A DNA stretch of 10,564 nucleotides from assembly GCA_050247255.1 (NCBI GenBank), contig JBFWUM010000084.1:1-10564 (forward strand), written 5' to 3'. Within the stretch, counting starts at the first letter, position 1. Each line of letters opens with the position of its first letter. The position numbers and the translations under genes are program-made. This DNA is from JBFWUM01 sp050247255. Lineage in GTDB: Bacteria > Acidobacteriota > Vicinamibacteria > Vicinamibacterales > UBA2999. Shown piece by piece: positions 1 through 9,976 of the stretch. Under the pieces are notes generated by a model. It made no database searches. It was given only the letters and a program-made list of their open reading frames with translations, and was not told the origin of the DNA.

Positions 1-3690
<3,690 letters not shown>

Positions 3691-3704
3691 ACCACGAAGA
3701 ATCG

Positions 3705-4076
3705 TCAGGCTCTCTTCGCGTCGAGACTCCACATGCCTGCGCCGCGGCTGGCGATGTAGAGGAACGCGAAGCAGAAGAGCACCGCCGGTTCGCCGCCGTT
3801 CTGGATCGGCAGGAACGCGCGCGGGAAGTGCGAGATGAAGTAGGCGAAGGCCATCTGGCCGCTGGCGATGAAGGCGGCTGGCCGCGTGAACAGCCCGACG
3901 GCGATGAGCGCGCCGGCGAGGATCTCGATGATGCCGGCGACGCCGCGCAGCGACGTCGGGTCGATGACGTCGCCGCCGAGGGCCCCGTATTTCTGCAGGC
4001 CGTGGAAGATCCAGAGAACGCCGAAGACAATGCGCAGTAACGCGTACGTAAGACGGGAAAACCGTTCCGGTATCAT
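3705..4076 (-). CDS. DoxX family membrane protein
   Basis: Small integral membrane protein of the DoxX/DoxD-like superfamily. Some members are linked to quinone-dependent redox chemistry or oxidative-stress complexes, but the function of this one is unknown. From the ATG at 4076 it has 123 residues with four likely membrane helices (about 10-27, 44-64, 66-84, 97-112). It shows the typical HGLQK sequence after helix 1 (about 25-29), a Gly-rich helix 2 and a C-terminal FCFAFLY helix. A GTG at 4097 would add seven residues (130 aa) but has no Shine-Dalgarno sequence. The ATG has AGGGGA immediately before it, too close to be ideal, so the start is uncertain. The gene converges on metH and lies downstream of a strong intergenic hairpin that separates it from the secreted-protein gene at 4185-4604. 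Confidence 0.88.
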   Translation of the reverse strand: MIPERFSRLTYALLRIVFGVLWIFHGLQKYGALGGDVIDPTSLRGVAGIIEILAGALIAVGLFTRPAAFIASGQMAFAYFISHFPRAFLPIQNGGEPAVLFCFAFLYIASRGAGMWSLDAKRA

Positions 4077-4117
4077 TCCCCTAATAAACCACGACACGAC
4101 CGGGCCACGGTAGATCT

Positions 4118-4174
4118 CACAGGAAGAAGGAGGAAGGAGAAACCTTGTTGATCTCCTTTCTCTTTTCTCCTGTG
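4118..4174. repeat. Long intergenic hairpin with purine/pyrimidine arms
   Basis: The arms 4118-4140 and 4152-4174 pair over 23 bp around an 11-nt loop. By my alignment there are 19 Watson-Crick pairs, three G:T pairs if the plus strand is transcribed, and one A:C mismatch. The left arm is almost all purine and begins CACAGG; the right arm is almost all pyrimidine and ends CCTGTG. No T-run follows on the minus strand, so it does not look like a standard intrinsic terminator. A mobile palindromic repeat or an RNA-processing hairpin between the two flanking minus-strand genes fits better. Only one copy is in the window. Confidence 0.65.
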
Positions 4175-4184
4175 GTTGGCGCGT

Positions 4185-4604
4185 CTACGGGGCGACAGGC
4201 AGGTGTATGAGGTAGCGCCGGCCGTCGCGCGTCGCCGACACGCGCACGAACTCGCCGCCCTTCAGCAGCTGCACGCGCGGGCTCCCCGCGCCGCCCGATG
4301 TCCCCGCCGCCTCAGGCTCGTGAACCACGGCCGCGTCGCGCGCGACGACCGCGCCGTTGGCGACGAACTCGACTCGGCGCTCGGCGCCGGGCGTCTGCCC
4401 CGGCAGCGGCGCGAGCGTCTCGGCGGTGAGGCGCACCTCGTAGGTCCCCGGCTCGAGCCGGACGCCTCCCGCCAGCACGGGCTGGGTGATGGTGATGGTG
4501 CCGAGCGATTCGGCAGCCTGGGGCTGGGCGGGCTGGGTTTGTGCCGCTGCGGCGGCAGCGAACAGGGCGATGCCGAGCGTCACGCCGATGAGGTTGCGGA
4601 TCAT
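4185..4604 (-). CDS. Small secreted protein of unknown function
   Basis: 139 residues. The N-terminus is a clear Sec-type signal peptide: MIRN, a hydrophobic core to about residue 16, an alanine run and likely cleavage near residues 20-22. The mature part begins with a Gln/Pro/Ala linker, followed by beta-rich sequence with GTYEVRLT around residue 55, RVEFVANG around 77 and a final segment ending RRYLIHLPVAP. This suggests a small extracytoplasmic beta-sandwich-like domain. I see no catalytic motif and do not recognise the family. Translation is well supported by GGAGG seven bases before the ATG. It follows the 4644-5084 gene by 39 bp in the same direction, and both products are predicted to enter the export pathway, so the two probably share a transcript. 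Confidence 0.75.
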   Translation of the reverse strand: MIRNLIGVTLGIALFAAAAAAQTQPAQPQAAESLGTITITQPVLAGGVRLEPGTYEVRLTAETLAPLPGQTPGAERRVEFVANGAVVARDAAVVHEPEAAGTSGGAGSPRVQLLKGGEFVRVSATRDGRRYLIHLPVAP

Positions 4605-4611
4605 GGTGCTG

Positions 4612-4616
4612 CCTCC
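4612..4616 (-). promoter_or_regulatory. Shine-Dalgarno site for the 4185-4604 gene
   Basis: GGAGG on the minus strand, seven bases upstream of the ATG at 4604. It is the best ribosome binding site in the window and fixes the start of the small secreted protein. Confidence 0.75.
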
Positions 4617-4643
4617 ACGGCAGGGCTCAGCAAGCCCCGTGCC

Positions 4644-5084
4644 TCAGAAGGCCGACCGGATGGCGCTGCCTGCGGTCCTGAAGGCACCGGAGATCTGCCG
4701 GCCCGCCGTTGAAAATCCACGCGCGACGGCGCCCCGTCCTGCCTCCGGGACGATGGTGTCGACGGCCATCAGCGTCGCTGGCACGGCCTCCGCATCGATC
4801 GAGAGCGGGTGCGCATCGAGCGGCATCGCGACGGGCAACACCGGCGCCATTGCCTGCGATGCCGGCACAGCCGGCGCCGGAGGCCCGGCGGCGTGCGACT
4901 CGACCCGCACCAGCCGCAGCGGCACATGCGCGGGGGGCGGCACGATGAGGGACGCAGGCGCGGCAGGGGCGGCGCCGCGCGGCGGAATGGGCAACGCCGG
5001 CTGCGCGGCCGGCCAGTAGCTCACCGTGAACGCCGCCGCGAAAATCCCGGCGACGATCGAAGCGGCAGCGCGCATGCCCAGCAT
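4644..5084 (-). CDS. Pro/Ala-rich exported or membrane-anchored protein of unknown function
   Basis: 146 residues from the ATG at 5084, or 143 from an in-frame ATG at 5075. Residues about 5-22 form a hydrophobic signal peptide or anchor. Residues 25-85 are rich in Pro and Ala, typical of a flexible periplasmic or surface tether. The C-terminus holds two copies of an 11-residue pattern (124-134 and 135-145, F-x-T-A-G-x-x-I-x-x-A), followed by a last Phe, which would form a basic amphipathic helix. No known domain is recognised. Neither ATG has a good Shine-Dalgarno sequence. A TATAAT box at 5088-5083 on this strand would place transcription initiation close to 5076, favouring a leaderless start at 5075. 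It lies 39 bp upstream of the secreted-protein gene and diverges from the GNAT gene. The rest of the frame has low-complexity composition, but the signal-like N-terminus and gene spacing support it as real. Confidence 0.65.
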   Translation of the reverse strand: MLGMRAAASIVAGIFAAAFTVSYWPAAQPALPIPPRGAAPAAPASLIVPPPAHVPLRLVRVESHAAGPPAPAVPASQAMAPVLPVAMPLDAHPLSIDAEAVPATLMAVDTIVPEAGRGAVARGFSTAGRQISGAFRTAGSAIRSAF

Positions 5085-5092
5085 TATATAAT
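5083..5092. promoter_or_regulatory. Palindromic double -10 box between divergent genes
   Basis: ATTATATAAT is a perfect 10-bp palindrome in otherwise GC-rich DNA. It presents TATAAT on the plus strand (5087-5092, towards the GNAT gene) and on the minus strand (5088-5083, towards the exported-protein gene). No convincing -35 hexamer is seen 16-18 bp away in either direction. Position and composition support a shared core promoter region. Confidence 0.5.
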
Positions 5093-5104
5093 CGCCCTTT
5101 CACC

Positions 5105-5698
5105 TTGGAGTATCTGATCAAGCAGTACCCGCTCGACAGCGGCGCGTTGGAGATCCAGTACATCGAGGAGTACTTCGGTGAGTTCCCGCGCAAGAAGACC
5201 GCGCAGGAAATCATGACGCGCCTGCGCGACCGCGAGTACCTGATCCTCATTGCCGAAGCGCCGCTGCCCGACGATCCGGGGATGATCGCGCCGGTGTCGT
5301 TCAAGGTCGTGCACGAGCTGAAGACCGCCGAGGCCGACCCGAAGCTGGCCGACCTGGTCGCGCGGTTGAGCGACTGCGTGAAGTTCGACGGCCGCCGCGT
5401 GCTCTATTCGTGGATCGGGGGCACCCGCCGCGACTGGCGCGGCCAGGGCCACTTCCGCGCGCTCACCGAGGAGTCGGAGGCGTGGGCCCACGCCTCGGGC
5501 TTCCACGAGGTCGTGGTCAAGACGAAGAACCGCTACTACGACATGCGCGGGACCCTCGATCAGCTCGAGTTCGACGTCGTCAAGTACGAGGTCAACGCCG
5601 ACGACAACCGCGAGTCGAAGGTGTACCTGAGCAAGCGCCTCACGTCGGACGTCATCCGCGCCCACGCCAGCACCCGCACCGTCGTCTACGCAGACTAG
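5105..5698 (+). CDS. GNAT family N-acetyltransferase
   Basis: 197 residues. The C-terminal half carries the GNAT fold signature: the acetyl-CoA pyrophosphate loop RRDWRGQGHF (RGQG at 112-115), followed by an alpha helix (LTEESEAWAHASG), a beta strand (HEVVVKTKN, about 134-142) and the YYDMRGTLDQLEFDVVKYE segment, typical of motif B. This family transfers acetyl from acetyl-CoA to a primary amine; the substrate cannot be read from sequence. The N-terminal half (EIQYIEEYFGEFPRKKTAQEI) would form the acceptor side. The proposed start is TTG at 5105, giving MEYLIKQYPL. There is no Shine-Dalgarno sequence, and the frame stays open upstream, but the TATAAT at 5087-5092 would start transcription around 5099, so a start further upstream is unlikely. 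The stop codon overlaps the stop of the convergent DUF5671 gene. Confidence 0.85.
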   Translation: MEYLIKQYPLDSGALEIQYIEEYFGEFPRKKTAQEIMTRLRDREYLILIAEAPLPDDPGMIAPVSFKVVHELKTAEADPKLADLVARLSDCVKFDGRRVLYSWIGGTRRDWRGQGHFRALTEESEAWAHASGFHEVVVKTKNRYYDMRGTLDQLEFDVVKYEVNADDNRESKVYLSKRLTSDVIRAHASTRTVVYAD

Positions 5699-6681
5699 GG
5701 AACGACTTCGCGGGCTTCGATCTGGAAGCACTGCCTGCCGGCGTCGTGCGTCCAGAAGTCGCCGGCGGGGCGTTCGTTCGCCGCGCGCGAGCTGCCGGTG
5801 AACACCGCGCACAGCTCGTAGCGGTTCGCCGACAGCATGCGGTACTCGTAGGGCTGGCCGTTCTCCGGGTCGCGCGACAGCGGCGGCAGATCGGGCAGCC
5901 GCCCCTCCCGCGACCACTGCAGGTCCACCATGCGCTGCATCTCCTGCAGGTCCGACACGCGGCGCGCATCCAGCTGCTGGTCGCGCGCCGTGGCCGGCCT
6001 TCCCACGGCGTAGACCCCGCCGGCCATGGCGGCGATGACGATGGCGGCCGCGGCCGGCACGAAGACCGTATCGCGCACGTCGCGGCTGTAATACAGGAAC
6101 ACCCCGCCGGCGATGACCGCCGCCACGACGACCTTCAGGGCGAACCGCATCGTCAACTCGCCGCCGAGCAGGTTGTAGACGAGCGCCGTGACGTCGCCGA
6201 TCAGCACGCAGGCGGCGACGAACAGCGTGAGGTAGGTCAGCGTGCGCCGGACCCTTGATTCGCGCTTCGCCGGGTCGCGCTGCATCAGCTGCGCGGCGCG
6301 CCACGTCATGACGCAAAAGATTGGGAAGGCGACGAACAGCGACGACACCGACCAGCGGATGCCGGCGCGCGCGAACGGCGACGCCTGGTCCGCCGGGTCC
6401 GGCAGCCCCAGGTTGATCAGGTCGAAGGCCAGGCTGCCAAGCTGGTAGGCCGAGACGAAGAGCGTGGTGAACAGCACGAGATACAGGAACATCTCGCGCG
6501 CCGACACGTACGGCCTGGGGCGCGGCACGGGTACTGGGAAGTCGACGTCCGCGTAACCGGACAGCGCCCGCCCGACCTGTTCGTCCGACCACCCGGCCTT
6601 CAGCGGCGCGTCGCCCAGCTGCGCCCGCGACAGGCCACGGCGCAGCCCCTCGCCCACGAAGTCGGATAGCTCGTCGCTCAT
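5695..6681 (-). CDS. DUF5671 domain-containing membrane protein with an extra C-terminal domain
   Basis: 328 residues, function unknown. Residues 5-43 form a short helical module with an AGWSDEQVGRAL segment. The DUF5671-like membrane region follows (about 60-200), with the recognisable AREMFLYLVLFTTLFVSAY start and a GIRWSVSSLFVAFPIF helix. I predict five membrane helices (about 64-92, 108-132, 147-170, 178-197, 205-226). After the last helix, residues 235-328 read like the C-terminal part of pseudopilin-type small domains: a long helix (ARRVSDLQEMQRMVDLQW), then GRLPDLPPL, DPENGQPYEYRML and RYELCAVF. With five helices and a cytoplasmic N-terminus this tail would be outside, where Cys291 and Cys318 could form a disulfide. 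The ATG at 6681 overlaps the stop of the upstream oxidoreductase (ATGA) and has no Shine-Dalgarno sequence, so translation is probably coupled. The frame is open upstream, but that extension lies antisense-like within the oxidoreductase gene and has shadow composition. Confidence 0.85.
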   Translation of the reverse strand: MSDELSDFVGEGLRRGLSRAQLGDAPLKAGWSDEQVGRALSGYADVDFPVPVPRPRPYVSAREMFLYLVLFTTLFVSAYQLGSLAFDLINLGLPDPADQASPFARAGIRWSVSSLFVAFPIFCVMTWRAAQLMQRDPAKRESRVRRTLTYLTLFVAACVLIGDVTALVYNLLGGELTMRFALKVVVAAVIAGGVFLYYSRDVRDTVFVPAAAAIVIAAMAGGVYAVGRPATARDQQLDARRVSDLQEMQRMVDLQWSREGRLPDLPPLSRDPENGQPYEYRMLSANRYELCAVFTGSSRAANERPAGDFWTHDAGRQCFQIEAREVVP

Positions 6682-7655
6682 ACGGTCAGCACGATCTTGC
6701 CGATGTGCGTGCTCGATTCCATCAACGCGTGCGCCGCCGACGCCTGCGCCAGCGGAAACGTCCGGTAGACCTGCGGCATCACCCGCCCCGCCTCGAGCAG
6801 CGGCCACACCTCCCGCCGCAGTGACGCGGCGATGGCCCCCTTCTCCTCGACGCTGCGCGGGCGCAGCGTCGAGCCGGTGATGGTGAGGCGCTTGACGAGA
6901 ATGCGACGGAAGTCGATCGGCGCCGCTTCGCCACCGAGGAGCGCGATCTGGACCAGCCGGCCGTCGGTCGCCAGCGTGGCCAGGTTGCGCGCCACGTAGT
7001 CGCCACCGACCATGTCGAGAATCAGGTCGACGCCGCGTCCGCCGGTGAGATCGAGCACCACGTCGACGAAGTCCTCGCGCGTGTAGTTGATGCACCGCTC
7101 CGCGCCGAGCGCCTCGCAGGCGCGGCACTTCTCGTCGGAACCGGCGGTCGCAAACACGCGCGCGCCGCGCGCCGCCGCCAGCTGGATGGCCGTCGTGCCG
7201 ATGCCGCTGCTGCCGCCGTGGAACAACGCCGACTCCCCCGCCTGCAGCCGGCCGCGTTCGAAGACGTTGGTCCAGACGGTGAAGAAGGTTTCGGGGACGG
7301 CCGCCGCGTGCACGGCATCGAGCGAGGCGGGTATCGGCAGGCACTGCGGCGCCGGCGCGACACAACGCGTCGCATAGCCGCCGCCGGCCACCAGCGCGCA
7401 GACGCGGTCGCCCACCCGCCACCCCTCGACACCCGCGCCAAGCGCGGCGACGGTCCCGGCCACTTCCAGCCCGGGGAGATCGCTCGCCCCGGGTGGCGGC
7501 GGATAGTAGCCGCGGCGCTGCATGACGTCGGGCCGGTTGATACCGGCCGCTTCGACGGCGATCAGGATCTCGCCGGGGCCGGCAACCGGGTCCGGACGCT
7601 CGACCGCCTTCAGGACATCCGGCGGGCCGGGACGCGAGATCTCAACCGCAATCAT
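6678..7655 (-). CDS. PIG3-type NAD(P)H quinone oxidoreductase (zinc-independent MDR family)
   Basis: 325 residues, the usual length. Medium-chain dehydrogenase/reductase of the zeta-crystallin/PIG3 quinone reductase branch, expected to reduce quinones or similar carbonyl compounds with NADPH in the cytoplasm. The GroES-like N-terminal domain holds NRPDVMQRRG (40-49), YYPPPPGASDLPGLE (50-64) and GDRVCAL (82-88), and closely resembles human TP53I3/PIG3 in order and wording. The Rossmann domain starts with HGGSSGIGTTAIQLA (146-160), the nucleotide-binding glycine motif. The C-terminus ends HIGKIVLTV, also as in PIG3. The Cys-rich structural zinc loop of classical alcohol dehydrogenases is absent. 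The ATG overlaps the upstream peptidase stop by four bases and there is no clear Shine-Dalgarno sequence, so it is probably translated by coupling. The exact substrate is unknown. Confidence 0.93.
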   Translation of the reverse strand: MIAVEISRPGPPDVLKAVERPDPVAGPGEILIAVEAAGINRPDVMQRRGYYPPPPGASDLPGLEVAGTVAALGAGVEGWRVGDRVCALVAGGGYATRCVAPAPQCLPIPASLDAVHAAAVPETFFTVWTNVFERGRLQAGESALFHGGSSGIGTTAIQLAAARGARVFATAGSDEKCRACEALGAERCINYTREDFVDVVLDLTGGRGVDLILDMVGGDYVARNLATLATDGRLVQIALLGGEAAPIDFRRILVKRLTITGSTLRPRSVEEKGAIAASLRREVWPLLEAGRVMPQVYRTFPLAQASAAHALMESSTHIGKIVLTV

Positions 7656-8941
7656 CGCGAGACGAGCGCCGACGGCAGCCGCGGGGATGCCAGCAGGCGC
7701 TCGAACTCCTCCCAGCGCCTGTTCGCATCGCCGCCGGCGCGCCCCTCGATGTAGCGCGCGACCATGTCCTTCCCGAGGTTGTAGTTGATGACGTAGCTGC
7801 GGTACTGGTCGATGAAGCGGAGGCGCTGCTGCGCGCGAGCCGGCGTGTACAGGCCGTACTGCACCAGCCAGTCGACCGCCGCCGCGGCCTCGACCTGCCC
7901 GTTCAGGTAGCGCCGCGCCGCCTCGTTCCCCGAGTACGACAGCCGATCGACCAGCGCGAGGGTGTCGTAGTACTGCTCCACCGCTGCCGGGTCGAGGCCG
8001 GCGGCCGGAAACAGCACGCGCCGCTCGAAGTCGAGCCGCTCGGCGCGCGGGAACGCGACCTCGATGCCGTAGTTGGCGCTCCCCTCCGCGATCAGCGACT
8101 GCGGCGAGAACAGCGGGTAGACCGAGAACTCGGTCCAGCCGCGATCGCGCACGAGGCTCTTCTCGAGCAGCACGTTGTAGACGTGGTGTCCGGGATAGCC
8201 TTCGTGGCAGGCCAGGTCGATGGCGCGGTCGATGTAAATCGGAAGATCGGTGTTGACCTGGATCAGGCTGCGATAGCCGCCCTGATACCAGTTGTAGCCG
8301 CTCCAGCTCTTGTTGGTGACGTACTCGACGGTGAAGCTCTCGCCCGCCGGCAGCTGCAGGTGCTGCAGCGTGCGCGCCCGGCAGCCGTCGATGGCCGCCT
8401 TGAACACCGCGTCGAGCCGCTCGCGCGGAATCACGAACCGGCTGCGGTACGCGTCCCAGCGCTCGATCAGCGGCCCGGTTCCCGGCAGCCTGGCCTCGAG
8501 CTCCTGGAGTACGGTCTGGAATTCCGCTTCCGTGTGCGTCGGCGCGACGGCGTCATACAGCGCCCTCGACTCCTCATCGAACCGCAGCCGCGTCCCCGAG
8601 AGCATGCCGAGCCGCGCGCGCAGCGCCTCCAGCTGCCGCGTCAGGTACTGATGCCGCAGGCGCGTCATCTCGTCGGCCGCCGCCCCCGGCTGGTTCCCGG
8701 CCAGCTGCCGCGCGAGGGCCGTCGCCTGCTCCTCGATCGTGCTCAGCGACGCCTTCTGGTTCTGGACCTCGCGCCGCCATTCCGGCGGACCGTAGTACGC
8801 ATCGACATAGTCGGCGTCGTGCTCGCCCAGCGCCAGCACCAGCCGCACGTACTGCTCTCCAAGCCTGTTCATGGTGGTCGCCTGCGCCATGACCGCCGCC
8901 GACGCGACGATCGGCAGCAGCACGTAGAGCGCCTTCCTCAT
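7652..8941 (-). CDS. Secreted DUF885-like zinc metallopeptidase (putative)
   Basis: 429 residues. An N-terminal signal peptide (MRKALYVLLPIVASAAVMA, cleavage near 19-20) directs export. The core has a metal-binding pattern seen in DUF885-type proteins: CHEGYPGHH (His246, Glu247, His252, His253) followed about 33 residues later by AEGSANYG with Glu286 as a likely third ligand. VEYVTNKSWSGYNWYQGGYRS before the motif and the helical C-terminus fit a mostly helical gluzincin-like fold. Typical DUF885 proteins are larger, around 550-600 residues from what I recall, so this is a shorter relative or a separate branch. Peptidase activity is inferred from the motif only. GGGAG lies eight bases before the ATG, which itself overlaps the stop of the SDR gene (ATGA). 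It is the only gene in the operon predicted to be exported as a soluble enzyme. Confidence 0.85.
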   Translation of the reverse strand: MRKALYVLLPIVASAAVMAQATTMNRLGEQYVRLVLALGEHDADYVDAYYGPPEWRREVQNQKASLSTIEEQATALARQLAGNQPGAAADEMTRLRHQYLTRQLEALRARLGMLSGTRLRFDEESRALYDAVAPTHTEAEFQTVLQELEARLPGTGPLIERWDAYRSRFVIPRERLDAVFKAAIDGCRARTLQHLQLPAGESFTVEYVTNKSWSGYNWYQGGYRSLIQVNTDLPIYIDRAIDLACHEGYPGHHVYNVLLEKSLVRDRGWTEFSVYPLFSPQSLIAEGSANYGIEVAFPRAERLDFERRVLFPAAGLDPAAVEQYYDTLALVDRLSYSGNEAARRYLNGQVEAAAAVDWLVQYGLYTPARAQQRLRFIDQYRSYVINYNLGKDMVARYIEGRAGGDANRRWEEFERLLASPRLPSALVSR

Positions 8942-9948
8942 TGGTATCGCTCCCGGATGGTGGGAATCAGGTATTCGTCGAACGCCCGCTCGAAATCGTA
9001 ACGCGGCGCGAACCCCCAGTCACGGCGCGCCGCCCCATCGTCGACGTCCTGCGGCCACGAGTCGACGATCGCCTGCCGCTTGATGTCGGTGTCCCAGGTG
9101 ATGCGCGCCCCCGGGAACGCATCGGCCACCACGTGGCGAATCTCCTCGGCCGTCGGGTTGAACGCGCTCAGGTTGTAGGCGGTGCGGGTCAGCCGCGCGC
9201 GCGGCGCCGCCGCCAGCTGCAGGAGCGCGGCGATGGCGTCAGGCATGGCCATGAACGGGATGCGCGTGTCCGGCCGGACGAAGCAGGCATAGGGCTCGCC
9301 GCGGGCCGCGGCATGGATCATCTCCGGCGCATAGTCAGACGTGCCGCCGGCGGGAACGGTGGTCGCCGAGATGAGCCCCGGGAAGCGCAGGCAGCGGAAG
9401 TCGACGCGCGGCGTCGTGTCCGCCGCGAGCTGCTTGTAGTGGCGCGCGTAGTAGCGGCCGACGTGCTCGCAGTACAGCTTGTTGCAGCCGTACATGGTGG
9501 TCGGCGTGTTCCATTCGTCCTCGGCCACCTTGCCAACGCGCGTCTTGGTGGCAAGGTCCGGCAGGCCGTACGCGGCAATCGAGGAGGGATACAGAAACAC
9601 GACCGGCCGGCCGTGCGACTCCCCTTCGTGCTGGGCGAACTCGAGCAGCCGCAGCGTCCCCTCGACGTTCACTTCATGCGCCGTGACCGGCGTGAACTCC
9701 GAGCGCGTCGACAGCAGCGCCGCGAGATGGAAGACGAGGTCGACCTCGAACTCGGCGAGCACGCGCTCGAGGATCCACTTGTCGGTGATCGAGCCGGTGA
9801 ACTCGCGCCGCACGAGGCGGGCGAGCGGCGGTTCGAGCGGGGCGATGTCGATGGTGACGATGGAGCGTCCGGTGGCCGCCAGCCGCTCGATCAGCCCATG
9901 GCCGATCTCGCCGCCGGCGCCCGTAACCAGGACGACGGGCGCGCGCAT
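8938..9948 (-). CDS. NAD-dependent extended SDR, L-threonine 3-dehydrogenase-like
   Basis: 336 residues. Extended short-chain dehydrogenase with TGAGGEIG (9-16) binding NAD, HLAALLS at 74-80, the catalytic Ser of PSSIAAYG (121-128) and the YxxxK pair Tyr153/Lys157 in MYGCNK. The substrate half (RFPGLISATTVPAGGTSDYAPEMI, then FVRPDTRIPFMAMPDAI and YNLSAFNPTAEEI) matches the pattern of the SDR-type L-threonine 3-dehydrogenases rather than sugar epimerases. That enzyme oxidises threonine to 2-amino-3-ketobutyrate. The usual partner, 2-amino-3-ketobutyrate CoA ligase (Kbl), is not in the window, so the substrate is an inference. It is the first gene of a four-gene operon. Its ATG at 9948 has no Shine-Dalgarno sequence; a CATAAT box 10-15 bases upstream raises the possibility of a leaderless message. 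Other candidates are a UDP-sugar epimerase or a related SDR. Confidence 0.87.
   Translation of the reverse strand: MRAPVVLVTGAGGEIGHGLIERLAATGRSIVTIDIAPLEPPLARLVRREFTGSITDKWILERVLAEFEVDLVFHLAALLSTRSEFTPVTAHEVNVEGTLRLLEFAQHEGESHGRPVVFLYPSSIAAYGLPDLATKTRVGKVAEDEWNTPTTMYGCNKLYCEHVGRYYARHYKQLAADTTPRVDFRCLRFPGLISATTVPAGGTSDYAPEMIHAAARGEPYACFVRPDTRIPFMAMPDAIAALLQLAAAPRARLTRTAYNLSAFNPTAEEIRHVVADAFPGARITWDTDIKRQAIVDSWPQDVDDGAARRDWGFAPRYDFERAFDEYLIPTIRERYQ
8950..8954 (-). promoter_or_regulatory. Internal Shine-Dalgarno site for the metallopeptidase gene
   Basis: GGGAG on the minus strand, eight bases before the ATG at 8941, lying inside the end of the SDR coding sequence. The other two overlapping junctions of the operon lack such a site, so the metallopeptidase may be translated partly independently. 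Confidence 0.55.
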
Positions 9949-9953
9949 ACGGA

Positions 9954-9966
9954 GACCATTATGGTC
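9954..9966 (-). promoter_or_regulatory. 13-bp palindrome with a -10-like box before the SDR operon
   Basis: GACCAT-T-ATGGTC is a perfect inverted repeat (6+1+6) starting six bases upstream of the operon's first ATG. On the minus strand it contains CATAAT (9963-9958), five of six bases of a -10 consensus, which would place the transcript start near 9951. No -35 at 16-18 bp is evident. It could be a promoter, an operator, or both. Confidence 0.35.
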
Positions 9967-9976
9967 CGAGGGTCAA

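Noticed and set aside
5084..6592. A 502-codon minus-strand open frame spanning the GNAT gene and the DUF5671 gene in another frame.
   Set aside because: Low-complexity Arg/Ala/Gly composition, no motifs, and it overlaps two well-supported genes.
6682..7422. Upstream extension of the DUF5671 frame, giving a 575-residue protein.
   Set aside because: The extension is out of frame with the PIG3-type gene and has shadow composition. The ATG at 6681 sits in an ATGA overlap and gives a sensible N-terminus.
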